From: Ditylenchus dipsaci
Lineage: Eukaryota; Nematoda; Chromadorea; Rhabditida; Anguinidae
Length of the DNA: 64,000 nucleotides
Direction of reading: 5' to 3'
Assembly (NCBI GenBank): GCA_004194705.1
Contig: SADC01001287.1
Span: 310,001-374,000, forward strand
Position numbers and translations under genes: made by a program. Below, piece after piece: positions 1 to 10,905 of this stretch (its first letter is position 1; each line of letters begins with the position of its first letter). The notes below the pieces were generated by a model that was not told the DNA's origin, did not search any database, and saw nothing but the letters and a program-made list of their open reading frames with translations.

Positions 1-36
1 TTCTAGTTGTGAAGGCAAATTAGTTAAGCCACTCAC

Positions 37-3000
37 ATAGAGCTCACAGCGATCATGCTCCTCATTGATCCTGTTTTCCATCTGTAATTGAACAAATTTG
101 TAAAATTATACATTTGTGTACTATAAAGTGCTATAAATTTTCACTATAAATACCTTTTTTAAGTACTCAGTGACAGTGTTAGACTGCACAAACTCAGTAG
201 ACTCCTGGAAAGTCGGATATGTAAAGTTTTATTAGGTTTGTTTTAATTTTACTAGTATTTTATGTAACAGTGGAATGAATATAACAGCACCCCTGAAGAC
301 CAACTGGAGGTACCGTTGAATTTCTTCGGTAAAATTCTTTCGGTTCAAAAATGCCGTTTGTGGTGTTTTGGCGCCATCTTTTTCAGCGCTCAATTTTAGT
401 TCCATGTGCATACCTGGGTACTTGTGCACTTGGGGGCCCTTTTTTGGTTAACTGTAAATATGGTTTAAACGTCTCCTAAGTAATTTTTATACGCCAGAAA
501 CAATGAAAAGGTTGTTTCCTAACAATTTCCGGGCTGTACCCCGAAATTTAAGCGGCAATTTGCTAAGTGGTCGATTTGCTAAGCGGTCGTTTTGCTAAGA
601 AAAAAAATTTAAGCACGAATTTGCTAAGAATTCAAATTTAAGCGCGAATTTGCTAAATGGTCGTTTTGCTAAGAATTTTTTTGCTAAGTAGTTGTTTTGA
701 TAAAGATCTTGTTTGTTAAGCTACATCTTCTTCAGTTCGGCTTAATTTCGGGTACAGACCTTAAAACCCAAACGGTTCAATCCAAAATCATGTTCTAAAA
801 ACGGTTTTAATTGAATCGGGGTCTCCTACTCTGGACTGATTGCACCCAGAGGGATTCGAACCAGTAACTTTGGTGATGAGTATATGGACCTCTTCGCCAA
901 GTAAACACTCAAAATTACGATAAAAAAGGTATGCACCCAGGTGGATGCGAACAGCATCCTCGGCGGTGGCTATCCAAGTGGTCGTCCACTTGGATCAAAA
1001 ATTTTTTTTACGTTTTCGGTTTCCAAAACAATTTTTCTGCACTAATTCGAGCATGCTGAAGATGGTTTGACAGTGGTAAAATCACGTTTTATCGATAAAT
1101 TAGAGTTATTGCTAACGATTGATTTATCAAAATCAAGAATTCACGATAACTCAAAAATTTCTTGATAAAACGTGATTTTACCACTGTCAAACCATTTTCA
1201 GGATGCTCGAATTAGTGCAGAAAAATTGATTTGGAAACCGAAAACGTAAAAAAAAATTTTTGATCCAAGTGGACGACCACTTGGATAGCCACCGCCGAGG
1301 ATGCTGGTTCGAATCCACCTGGGTGCACACTTTATTTTTTACCGTAATTTCAGATATAAAAAGACTAACGTTTGACCTTTCAGGTCATTTGGGTGAATAT
1401 ACCCTACTCTTGAGTTGCCTGGATAACAACCTGTCCAGGTGGTAGGCACCCCAGATTTGGGGTCGGGTAGGTAAAATCGCACTTCTGGTCTTAATAAGCC
1501 CAATTTCTCACAAATTTTTTACTTTAGAAAAATGGATTTTTTTTATTTAAATTACCTTTTTTATTTTTGGGCCATCCAGGTGAGCATCCACCTGGTCAGG
1601 TGATACCTACACCAGGTATTGAAGTTGGGGTGTGTAAAATCGCAACTTTGGGCTTGACAAACCCAATTCCCCACACAATTTTAAGTTAGAAAAAATGGCC
1701 TATTTTTTATTTTTAAGAAATTTTAATCTTTCAGGTTTGGGTTTGGTTTGGGTATTTAGGGTGGTTTAGGGTACTTGAGGTGGTTTAGAATGGTTTGTGG
1801 TAGTTTGGACACAATCTGAAAATATCAATTTACCTAGATCCCATATTCAAATCAGTAAAAAACAAAAAAAAATTGGCCGAAAAATGACCGTCGGAAAAAT
1901 CTCTAATCCCCTACCAGAACACTGAGAAAAAGGAAAAGTACAAAAAGGCAGAAAAGTTCTTAACAAATCGGGATTTAAGAAAAGAATGCCTTAGCAAATA
2001 TATTCTTAGCAAATGGGCGCCTTAACAAAAAAATTCTTAGCAATTTGTCGCTTAGCAAAAAAAATTCTTGGCAAAACGACCGCTTAGCAAATCGACCACT
2101 TAGCAAAATGCCGCTTAAATTTCGGGGTACAGCCAATTTCCGCACTAAAAAGTGAAGTTCTCAAAAAAGTTGGTCACCAAAGATAAACCAACTGCCTTGG
2201 TCCCCCAAGGTAAAATATCATATATTAAGGTATCTTACCACGTTTTGGTCACTGGAGCTGGGCAAAAAGAGTCTTCAATGCATGTATGATCAAGAGTCTC
2301 GCTCGGAATCATGTCTAAGGTAATTGAGTGCGCGCATCTCTAACCAACCAAGCCCCCTGCGTCCCCTGCGCCCCGAAAGGGGCGCAGGGGCTCGGTTGCT
2401 TGGGGTTGAGATGCGCACACCCACATACCTTAGACACCAATCACTCGGAGTAACTCTGGATGCATAAAACAATATGCATACCAGAGTTTCTTGATGCGGT
2501 AGGCTCCAGCTAACAAAATTATGTTCAAATTCCACCTCTTTTGGTTTTTTAAGATATATGGGTACCCTTTTTGGTTTAATTACCTTGGGGGCCAAGGCAG
2601 TTGGTCAACCTTTGGTAACCAATTTTTTTTTAAACTTCACTTTTTAGTGCGGAAATTGTTAGGAAACAACTTTTTTATCGTTTCTGGCGTATAAAAATTA
2701 CTTACGAGACGTTTAAACCATATTTACAGTTAACCAAAAAAGGACCACCCCCCCCCAAGTGCACAAGTGCCGCAAAATTTAAGAATGAAATCGACTAAAT
2801 TTAACCATTATTTTTCTGATTTCAATAGGACGTAAGACAGCTCAAGCGCTTATAATAAAGTGAAATATTCGAAATCAGAAACATCGAATACCTATGATTT
2901 AGATTTTTACAGGGCAATTAGCCTTTTTATCCACATTGTTGACTCACATAACTCAAATACAAGAATCTCACTTATACAAATACTGATTGTAAATAATGTT

Positions 3001-4913
3001 TGATATTATTAGTTGATTTCATCTGGAATTAATTTTTAGGCACTCACCTGTGTGTAGTAGTTTCTAGTGTCCTCGATAAATCTCTTTTCAAAGTATGTTT
3101 TGTAAACAGCTAGCTTGGAGTTGGCTCGTCGAGCAGTGCCCGCTGCATTGGGTTGGGCATTTTCTTCAGCTTCATTTATGCCAAGCTCGACTAAAATCAA
3201 ATCGTTAAGTAAATAATTAAACAGTTGAAAAATTAACTGTATGACTCCACCACACCACTGACCAACTTTGTGGTAATCATTTCACCGTTTCTCTCCTGTT
3301 TGATTAGGTTCAGAATGGCTGATGTGATGTTATTGTTCAGGTGCTCAAATATGATTTCTTTCCATGTTACCACAGCCAACTAAATTGAATCGAGTAGGTA
3401 TGGAGAGCAAAAAAGAATAAAAGTCAAAGAAAATAATTGCCTCACGTGGGACTCGAACCCATCACCAATTTCCACCGGCTTGCGCCGCTTTACCACTGAC
3501 CTAGGGAGGCCATTACACTCAAGTTAAGCTTTTCATTACTAATTTCTAGAAGAACGCCCAACCAGCTTTCTAACATAAATTGAATATCACGCGGGCAGAT
3601 ACCCGACCGCTTCGGATAAGTCTATACGCGGGCTTTTGATGAAAATTATATGGACCGTATACGGTATACCCGAGTCCGAAAAACTCCGAGCTGGATTGAG
3701 GAAATTACCCTCCTGCAGGCCACTTCAATTGTAAAACATAAATAAATGTGTGATTTACATTATAGACTTCGTAGACGTCGGTCTTGCCCTCATCGATCTC
3801 CCGTTTGATCCAGTGTCTGTTTAAGTAGGCGAAAATGCCGTTGACAACTGTAGAGCTGAACTGGAACTTCTTCCAAACAGTTGTGTATTGCTCTAACAAT
3901 TGTTCCCCATTGAGGTCCTTGCAGTCCTGAAAAATTTTGTGGTCAAAAAAGTAATATAATCAATGTATAAATTATGTAATAAGTGTGATAATTTGAATTT
4001 CTGGTTTTGACGGAGACAGAAAACGTTTTTATTTTCCTACTTTTCAGCAGCCTTGTTTTGTTTTATAACGCGGAGCTTCTAAAAAGAAAGCGATGTAGCC
4101 ACTGATTGCCCTATTTTTCCTAGGCACCGATTGTTCGAAACGGTGTAACGCACTCGTACTTGTGCTCGTACCTGCGTTTAAAGATTTCATATTCCGCGTT
4201 TTTCAATCTTGTAACCAGTAAACTTTTTGCATAAGGGTAGCCATGGATGTCTTTTTGCAGTCTGGCGAAAAAAAAATTCAAAAGAAAAGAAATTTTAAAA
4301 TAAAAAATCCAAAATATCAAGTACGAGCAAAGTACGAGTGCGTTACACTGGTTCGAAAGCAAATAAGTAAGGGCTAGCTGCCCAAACCCAATCTTAAATC
4401 ACTATTACATTGAGGAGAGATTCCACGAACAGACTGATGAACTGCTTCAATCTCTCATACAGCTCAGACCCAATAAATTCGGCGCCGGAAACTCCTCCTG
4501 GATTGTTTGGCCCTTTGTTGCGAGGTCTGCTTTGAGTAGCCTAAAAATATGTATATGTCAAAGCAAACTTTCCTAAAAAAAACAACCTCCTCAGTGCTCG
4601 CTCGAGTGCAAAAATTGAACACCAACCTACAATTAACCAAAATTAGAAAAAATGATACAATTTTAGAAATTTGTCCAAAACATTACGTGTACAACTCCAT
4701 GTATCTCTTAAATATGTGTAAATTACCATAAGAAATACCAAAAAAGAAAATATAACCTGTGGTGGTACTTTGTCCTGTGTTTTGTAAATGAGGGTAAGAC
4801 CCTAAAATTGATTTAACAATGTAATTTGATTATAATATTTATATTTTTAGAGTAAGTATGACCTCCACCAACTCCCTCCAAATGTCAGTAATGTTCATAG
4901 CTCGGTTATTCAT
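37..4913 (-). CDS. CUL1: Cullin-1, N-terminal half (3' end outside window)
   Basis: This is the scaffold subunit of SCF ubiquitin ligases; the N-terminal cullin repeats bind the Skp1/F-box adaptor. Exons, in transcription order, are 4913-4863, 4801-4757, 4706-4687 (20-nt microexon), 4626-4587, 4540-4409, 3926-3759, 3379-3238, 3190-3048, 204-154 and 81-37. All join in phase with GT/AG ends. The joined protein (about 260 residues) follows CUL1 without gaps: an IWREL start region, RYMELYTLVFNFC (the Skp1-contacting helix), ELYERLKQF, AYLNRHWIKRE, IKQERNGE, LVSGVVESYIELG, ESTEFVQSN and INEEHDRCELY. The ATG at 4913 is the first Met of the first recognised exon, whose frame is open upstream to an acceptor at 4942, so a further 5' exon or a trans-splice site is possible. 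The C-terminal cullin-homology and Nedd8 regions lie beyond base 1. Intron 8 (205-3047) is full of inverted repeats, and intron 6 holds a tRNA-like SINE. Confidence 0.95.
937..1325. repeat. About 390-bp palindrome with tRNA-like B boxes in both arms
   Basis: The left arm (GCATCCTCGGCGGTGGC, then TGGTCGTCCACTTGGATC) is matched in reverse at 1255-1320. The outer ends read GGTTCGAATCCACCTGGGTG, which fits a Pol III B box and the 3' part of a tRNA. It resembles two SINE ends head to head around a TTTTATCGATAAA-type centre. Confidence 0.7.
2215..2545. repeat. Dispersed hairpin repeat with GTCTAAGGTATGTGGGTG arms (copy 1)
   Basis: The unit contains TCGGAATCATGTCTAAGGTAA, a GC-rich hairpin (GCGCATCTC ... 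GAGATGCGC around GCCCC/GGGGC) and GACTCTGGATGCAT near ACCAGAGTTT. Other copies are at 22210-22515, 25540-25630 (partial), 33800-34090 (reversed) and 57375-57620. The shared architecture in unrelated flanks shows a mobile or formerly mobile unit. No coding potential is visible. Confidence 0.75.
3439..3510 (-). repeat. tRNA-Gly-like SINE head or decayed tRNA, in a cullin intron
   Basis: Read on the minus strand it starts GCCTCCCTAGGTCAGTGG (A box) and ends GGGTTCGAGTCCCACGTGAGG (B box, 7-base T loop). Six of seven acceptor pairs form, but the anticodon arm does not fold properly, so a functional tRNA is unlikely. It lies in the same orientation as the host gene. Confidence 0.6.
4687..4706 (-). 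other. 20-nt microexon of the cullin gene
   Basis: This exon carries RYMELY plus the first two bases of a Thr codon, and is bounded by AAG on the acceptor side and GTAATG on the donor side. Without it the best conserved helix of the cullin N-terminus would be missing and the frame to the next exon (4626-4587, also short at 40 nt) would break. With it the protein reads RYMELYTLVFNFC. Confidence 0.85.
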
Positions 4914-5072
4914 TTTGGGTTGGAATTCACTCAATAGATTACTGAAATAAAAGTGTTTAGGTGTCTGGATTTTTTGTCTTATTTTTTCTAGATCTCATAA
5001 CTAGAGAAGATTTCTGCGATTAAACCCAGCTTACATTTTTTATGGTGTACAGGATGTGTCAAAATGTTAGTT

Positions 5073-5169
5073 ATCGTATTTATTCTAATAAAGCGACTGT
5101 CTCTAATAGAAAGGCTCCTCTCAAGGCTAAAAATATAACGGCCGGCCGTTCGATTAGAATAAATACGGT
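5073..5169. mobile_element. Short MITE with CGTATTTATTCTAAT ends
   Basis: CGTATTTATTCTAATAAAG at the left is matched by GATTAGAATAAATACG at the right, about 97 bp overall. A related arm pair occurs near 30390-30475. Confidence 0.7.
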
Positions 5170-5237
5170 AGGTAGCTATTTGCACGGTCGATTACCGAAT
5201 TTTCGGCGCGCTATCTCTCAGAAATCTCTTAATTCAC

Positions 5238-5495
5238 TCAGGATCAGTGTTTTCAATAATGAGAAGCATAAGTGAGAATGAGAAGAATGAGAAGCAGAAA
5301 TGAGAGTAACATGAGAATGAGAATAACAATGAGAAAATAGTCAACATGAGAATGAGAAGCATTATGCTTCTCATTCTCATTTCTCATTATGCCTCTCATT
5401 CTCATTTTGAAAATTTCTGCTTCTCATTCTCATTATCACTGTGAAATCCTTCTCATTCTGGTGATTGTCATTCTCATTTTTGAAAACACTGCTCA
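5238..5495. repeat. Fold-back repeat built of GAGAATGAGAAG units
   Basis: CAGTGTTTTCAATAATGAGAA on the left is mirrored by CATTTTTGAAAACACTG on the right. Between them run (GAGAATGAGAAGCA) units and then their complement, so the whole forms one palindrome of hexamer repeats. Confidence 0.75.
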
Positions 5496-5544
5496 GGATC
5501 CTTACAACAGTCATAAAAAGCTTAAAGTAGGGGTGAAAGCTGTT

Positions 5545-5781
5545 AAAGGGGCATGCCCGTGCGTTAAGGCGCGAACCAGCAGTTTTTTCGAATTTTTTCG
5601 AATCCTCCCATTTTTCACTCGTTCTGCGTCAAATCTGATATAGATGACCTTATACTGCTTTTAAAAACTAGACAGAAAATTTGAAAAATCTAGACGAGAA
5701 CGAATGTATAAATTTATCGAGAAAGAAAAGAACTGCTGGTTCGCGCCTTTTCTCCCATCGGGCACGATCATGCCCCTTTAA
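5545..5781. mobile_element. MITE with TTAAAGGGGCATG ends
   Basis: TTAAAGGGGCATGCCCGTGCG at the left is answered by GATCATGCCCCTTTAA at the right, and GGCGCGAACCAGCAG is matched by CTGCTGGTTCGCGCC. Related single ends occur at 14137 and 61180-61450, so it belongs to a dispersed family. Confidence 0.75.
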
Positions 5782-5953
5782 TGCATTTTTCGAGAGAAAT
5801 TCAAAATTCTGATATTGATGATGCTAATACAACTTTTGACTCTGCACAAGTTTGTCTGGAATAGAATCACCAAGTTGTCGACAAAATATGGCTGTAAAAC
5901 CACATTTAAACAACACAAAACTTGGATGAATCCTTTCGTGTCGAGAACATCTC

Positions 5954-6169
5954 CTTAAAGGACCATAGCCGTCGCCGACAACGAGAATTTCAAATGTTTG
6001 AATTCGCGCGGGACAGTTCTCTTTCGTCTCTCATTGTACTCTTTTGAGTCATTCGAAGAAAGTCAAAAGAGTACAGTGCGAGACGAAAGAGAACTGTTCC
6101 GCGCGAATTCAAACATTTGAAATTCTGGTTGTCGGCGACGGGCCGTCGCCGACGGCTATGGTCCTTTAA
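5954..6169. mobile_element. MITE of the AAAGGACCATAG family (copy 1)
   Basis: TTAAAGGACCATAGCCGTC and its complement ending CTATGGTCCTTTAA bound about 216 bp. The arms continue as GAGAATTTCAAATGTTTGAATTCGCGCG. Other members are at 12508-12838 (diverged), 28109-28936 (interrupted) and 41162-41360; 52896-53050 is a decayed relative. The element lies inside a larger inverted repeat whose arms read GGTGAAAGCTGTTAA and AACAGCTTTCACCCC. Confidence 0.8.
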
Positions 6170-6174
6170 CAGCT

Positions 6175-7130
6175 TTCACCCCTCCTTTAAGGAGATAGTC
6201 TCGACACGAAAGGATTAATCCAAGATTTGTGTTTATGAAATGTGGTTTTAGAGCCATATTTCGTCGACAACTCGGTGTTGCGATCTCAGACAAACTTGTG
6301 CAAAATTAAAAGTTAGATAAGCATCATCAATATCAGAGTTTCTAAATTCCTTCAAAAAGCCCTTAAAATCGAAGTGGAAAAGGGAAAAAGACCATCGAAA
6401 AAAGGTTGATTAGTCTTCTATTGCGTCTGGATTTTTAGGGCATTTATGAAGGAATTTAGAAATTCTGACTGACTGAAATTCCAACTTTTATTTATGCACA
6501 GTGGTAGACAAGTGGTAGAAAAAATATGGTTCTAAAACCACATAAAAAAAAAACACAAAACTTGGTATAATCCTTTCGCGTAGAGACTATCTCCTTAACA
6601 GCTTTCACCCCTCCTTTAAGACTCGTAAAAATAATCAAAATGACAGTTGAAATAAATTAAAAAACCCGAATGTGGAGGTTCGAACCTCGAAAATGGACAA
6701 TTTTTTGTTGTGAACATACCATTCGGGTATTTTTCTGAAACATCCGCAAACATCAGGAAGATTTTTACGAAATGTTTCGCGAAAACTTCCGAATCGGTTC
6801 GTGAAATAGTCACACAACGTATAAAGTCCATTCTGTAACTAACGTGAACCTTCGGGGTTAACTCTAGGTTAGAGTTTAACAGAGAGCGGACTGTATACGC
6901 CAAAAAATGTTTTCCAAAGTCATCGTAAGCCTTAAGTAATAAAGCATATCATACGACAGTTTCGTAAAATTAAAAAATTCCACACCACAAACCGAAGAAG
7001 TTTACAAGGCTAAGATAGTTAATACGTCAGACTACCTATCCGATTCATGGAGGTTCCAATAAAAAAATTAACTTTATTTAACTCTTCCCAACAATAAATT
7101 AACCAGAATAAGGCCAGCAAATAGTGTAGA
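6175..7130. other. Gene-free stretch of decayed repeats
   Basis: It contains the right arms of the nested elements from 5500 onward, including AGCTTTCACCCCTCCTTTAA at about 6170 and again at about 6600, and otherwise AT-rich sequence. I see no supported gene between the cullin and adenylate kinase genes. Confidence 0.5.
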
Positions 7131-7131
7131 A

Positions 7132-7137
7132 TTTATT
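7132..7137 (-). promoter_or_regulatory. Polyadenylation signal of the adenylate kinase gene
   Basis: AATAAA on the minus strand, 112 bases past the stop codon at 7249-7251, in an AT-rich 3' UTR. Confidence 0.6.
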
Positions 7138-7248
7138 TAACAATAAACAGTTAGACAAGCTCATTGTTACATTACTCCTAGATAATACAATGTGATGAGC
7201 ACAACTGTAGTTGATGGTTGTTTTTTGAATAGTTTCCTTAGGCGCTAT

Positions 7249-9014
7249 TCAGAACAGAATGAAACGCTTCTTTTTGGTAGTCAGCTTAGTGAAGAGCTCG
7301 TCAATCTTCTCATTGACCGAAGCAATAGCCTGAGAGGCATCAATCTTGTAGTGGACCCCTGCTTTCTTGTAGTAATCGACCAACGGGGAAGTCTGAAAAT
7401 ATCAAGGTTAGTGCCTAAAAGACGATCTGCAATTTAAGAACTTACTTGAGTGTGGTACGTAGACAATCGCTTGCGAAGAGTTTCCTCATTGTCGTCAGAG
7501 CGACGGATGAGCTTATCACCTAAATATATACATAGTCTAAATCCGATACAAGGTTATCCGCTGTATAGGTCCACCGCCGGTGAGCGACCAAAGGAGCACG
7601 CTTGCCGTCGATAGTAGGAACATCTTAAAAGGCGGGTACCAGCGAAATTCAAACGAGAATTAATTCGATGCAACTTTATCATTCGAGGAAAAACTATACC
7701 CCCTAGTGAGGATCAAACCGACGACCAAGTTTACCACAACGCCGCTGCTTTACCACTAGGCCACCGATGCTATTTAACAGTGCAGTCACAAAAATGTTTT
7801 TCTATGTAATTCTTTTTTGAATTAACCTGTGCAGTAACGTAAAAAGTGGGAAGCCGACCCGCTAGGTTACACGTGTAGACCTTATAGAAGAGTAGTAATT
7901 TTACCCATGTAACAACCTGCTACCCGCGTTTTGAAATATTCCATCCACGACGGGCATACCCATCTAATCAGTCACCGGGGTGATCTTATATGAGTGCCTT
8001 GACTGTGAGGATACCCCCGATACCTCAATCACAAGCCACCCCTCTGTAAGGCCACCTTTGAGAAATCCCAAATTGGCGTTATATCGAGGATTTGAAGCCT
8101 AACCCTCCGTATAAAAATTGCTATTGACAAAAAATGTACCAGTGATGTCGTCGACCATGGGCACCTTTGGAGGATTGAATTCACTAAACACGTTCGTTGA
8201 AAACTAATTTGTCCGCCCTATGAACAAACTTACACATGATAAGAACGTCCACTCGGCACATGGAAGAGACGGCCAGTGATTCGACGAACAAGCAAATCAT
8301 CCATGATAGAGAACTCAACCACAGCATCCAGAGGAGTTTTTCGCTTGGCTAAGATCCCATCCAACTAGAGAAAATAGTATTTCTAATAGCCGAAGAAAGT
8401 AATAGTCTCCAACCTTGCCAGCCTGCACAACAGTGCGTGGGAAACCATCAAGAATGAAACCTAAATTAGAACTTTGGGAAAAATGCTTCTTATCTACAAC
8501 CTACCATTTCTGCATTCGGCTGTGCTCAAACTTTTGTCAATTAATTCGCATACAGTGTCGTCAGAAACCAATTTGCCTGAAAAATTATTGTGGTGAATTA
8601 TTAATAAGCGATTCCTACCTTGATCCATTGTCGACTTCAAATTCTTTCCAAGCTCCGAGCCAGAATGAACCTGAAAAAAATATCAACAGAGTCTAAAACC
8701 AGGATTGTAAATCACCTCAGCTCTCAACAGATCACCCGTAGAAAGATGACAAGCGAAGAATTTTTCGGAAAGACGAGTTGCCTGGAAATGATCATTCTGA
8801 ATAGGCAAACCACAAACTGAAACCAACCGCTGTGCCTTTGCCACTGCCTGGTGGACCCTGAAATGGATGACAAAATAAGCGAAATTGTTGGAAATAATCA
8901 GTTTTTCAAAACTATTACCAAGAGAACCGCACGGATACCCCGCTTAGATTCAGACACATCCGTCTTCGGCTCGACAATTGGCTCAGGCTGAACTGCTGGA
9001 GCGGAAGCGACCAT
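7249..9014 (-). CDS. AK2: Adenylate kinase 2, complete
   Basis: The enzyme catalyses ATP + AMP to 2 ADP; this long-type kinase is normally found in the mitochondrial intermembrane space and cytosol. Ten exons: 9014-8919, 8857-8828, 8781-8716, 8670-8619, 8576-8505, 8460-8414, 8364-8234, 8183-8140, 7519-7446 and 7392-7249. They total 756 nt (251 aa plus stop) with every junction in phase. Motifs in order are the P-loop GPPGSGKGT (33-41), [15 protein letters not shown], the LID entry [23 protein letters not shown] and [14 protein letters not shown]. The Gln that usually follows GKGT is Ala here. The tail ends [10 protein letters not shown], a basic and hydrophobic extension. The start ATG at 9014 begins a 25-residue Pro/Glu-rich leader. 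Introns are 40-60 nt except the one at 7520-8139, which holds a tRNA-like SINE. A catalytically intact housekeeping gene. Confidence 0.97.
7697..7770 (-). repeat. tRNA-Gly-derived SINE head in an AK2 intron
   Basis: The minus strand begins GCATCGGTGGCCTAGTGG, very close to the 5' half of tRNA-Gly, and carries a B box CGGTTTGATCC. The anticodon arm is not recoverable. Like the copy at 3439-3510 it lies in an intron in the sense orientation. Confidence 0.6.
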
Positions 9015-9146
9015 TTTTTAATTCACAGAATCGATGCCGCCGATTTGGCTGAAAATTAAGAGTGATAAATGCTTCAAACAAAGGGAAATGTTCCCTATCT
9101 TCCGCTTGTCTCTGCCGCCTAGAATATTTTCTTCCATTCTCGTCTC

Positions 9147-9596
9147 ATGCTATTTCAATTTTTCGGTGAACTTTGTCTCAAAATGATTTGGCTTTTTATT
9201 CAGTGGCAAATTCAAAGAGAGATTTTATGCAAGGCACAAAAATTGTGTGTCAAGAAGTTGATGCTAAATCTTTTTCCGAAAAAAGTTATTTCGAGTGCTA
9301 AATCAATAAGTTCGTGGCGTAAAAATGAGCTCGTGTATGACATAATTGTCGGTAACTTTGCTGTTTTCACTTACTTCCCTGTTCGACGGTATTTTTACTT
9401 ACCAAAGCAATTGATGGCTGAGGCTGCCGATATTTCTGGCATTGTTGTGATCACTGGAAAGAATTGCTTTTTCAATACACTTGACTCCCTCGATAGTGGC
9501 CATCCTAGGGAGCTATTCAAGCTGATCACTATGTCGGAGGGCCTCTTACGAAGAATCTCCATGTTGCCAACTCAATTGATAGGGTTGTCTAGTTGA
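9147..9596 (+). other. Open frame of 149 codons, not recognised
   Basis: It is an intronless frame just upstream of and divergent from AK2. Its composition (many Leu, Ile, Phe, Lys) is what AT-rich noncoding DNA gives. I see no domain, no signal and no matching neighbour exon. Most likely it is not a gene. Confidence 0.15.
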
Positions 9597-10528
9597 GTTC
9601 TCAAAAATTTCGAGCTTCGAGCGGGCCTTTTGCTAACCTCATAATCATCAAAGCAGAATCGGCAGACGCAATCATGAAGGGGCCATTTTAGCTTAATAAG
9701 CTCAATAAATTTTTTGAGTGGACAAAGACAGAAAAATTTCCAAATTGTGAGGTAGCAAAGCTGTCGCGAAATTTTTTTTTCGAGCTTTTGAGTCGAGAGA
9801 ATCGAGTCGAATTTTGAATCCGAAGTCTAAACAAATTTTTTAGACCTCGGATGTTTAAAACAGCCCAATTAATGAATAAAATTTTGTCGGGCACTATAAA
9901 GGGTTATGGTTATATATTCCGTCGCATATATTCCGCCAACATACATTCCGCCAACATATATTCCGCCAACATATATTTCGCCACATGCATGATTTATGTC
10001 TCAGGTATATGTGTGTGCGCATCTTAACCGCCTATTTTGCTTAAAACGATGTGCTAAGTTCATTGGTGAAGATCAAAACGCAGTTTTCTGTCGCCAAATT
10101 TTCATAGTGTACTCAAGTCGTCTAGCTGGACATCCACGTGGAGGAGGGAGGACTACCTCAGTTTCTAAGGTGTTGATAAATTCGACTGCCAACCGACTCG
10201 ATACAAAAACTCACTCGATACATTGACAACTCGATACACCGACTCGATACAATTTTTCTGTAAAGAACCGTAATTTTTAAGGAAAACAGCGTCATCAGAA
10301 AAAAAAATCGTCAATCCTTCTTGAAGTACAAAAGAAAACATTGCTAACCAAATAGTATTGGCTTTGCCAATTGATTTTTCGCTGGACCCAAAAACGACCA
10401 CTTTTTCAAAATTTTCAGTCGCAAGAGAAAATTTATCCAAGAAATATATCCGAATAAGTCAAATATTCAGCAAGTTTCTTTATTTTTAACGACAAACACA
10501 TAATACCAGCGTAAGCGAAGGAAAAAAT

Positions 10529-10625
10529 TCAATCGAACAGGTTAATATTAGCTGGATTTTCTTCAGCAACAACTTCTTCTTGCAATCGAACGGGATCTTC
10601 ATCTGGTGGCTGGTTAGTGTAAGGG
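10529..10625 (-). pseudogene. Acidic C-terminal coding remnant inside the 9892-11124 element
   Basis: The frame reads PPDEDPVRLQEEVVAEENPA and ends NINLFD-stop; an AATAAA lies about 60 bases on. The acidic tail is typical of the end of a DDE transposase, but no catalytic part is visible. Function is unassigned. Confidence 0.3.
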
Positions 10626-10651
10626 AGTCAGATAGCAGAGAAATAAGAAGC

Positions 10652-10905
10652 AGGCCTGGGGCTACCCGATAGCTCAATTGGTTAGAGCACCGACTTGCAA
10701 GGAGGATATCGTGGGATCTCACTTTTTCCCAGGCCTGTACAAAAGCCGTACGCGGCCACTGGCGTACGCTTACTGGTAGCAGCGAGTGGTTGGCAGTCTT
10801 CTATGGGCTGGCCAATCCACCTCCTTTGGTGTCGGGATAAGCTGTCTGACCTGCCCTTGCCTCTCCTTTCGCTGATCACTGGCAGAGGACATGTTTCCCC
10901 CTAGT
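10652..10905 (+). repeat. SINE with tRNA-Ala-like head
   Basis: GATAGCTCAATTGGTTAGAG is a clean A box, and GCACCGACTTGCAAGGAGG resembles the anticodon arm of tRNA-Ala(TGC) with lost stem pairs. The body (10740-10905) is unusually GC-rich for this window (CGTACGCGGCCACTGGCG). An 8-base CAGGCCTG-type inverted repeat flanks the head. Confidence 0.6.

Larger units (their letters stand above)
430..2760. mobile_element. Nested inverted-repeat element(s) inside cullin intron 8
   Basis: Arms near 440-530 and 2650-2745 are inverted copies (GGTTAACTGTAAATATGG and GGAAACAAC stretches). Inside them a second pair runs from the GCTGTACCCCGAAATTTAAG arm at 533 to its complement ending near 2133; both of its arms carry repeated GCTAAGCGGTCGTTTT-like units. 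A third palindrome lies at 937-1325 and a fourth around 2140-2655. No transposase is visible, so these look like fold-back or MITE insertions that landed in one another. Confidence 0.7.

Noticed and set aside
1733..1805. TTTAGGG words suggesting an interstitial telomere repeat (also 20318-20650)
   Set aside because: Units are irregular, mixed with GGTTTGGG and AAGTGG, and do not form a perfect hexamer array.
2573..2587. GGTTTAATTACC, identical to the first 12 bases of the nematode SL1 spliced leader
   Set aside because: The following bases (TTGGGGGCC) do not match SL1, there is no donor site, Sm site or hairpin, and the word lies in the arm of an inverted repeat.
9147..9596. 149-codon intronless frame upstream of AK2
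   Set aside because: No family, biased AT-driven composition and no intron in a genome where all real genes here have many; kept only as a low-confidence entry.
10669..10745. Possible functional tRNA-Ala
   Set aside because: The anticodon stem and T arm do not pair and the sequence continues as a SINE body.
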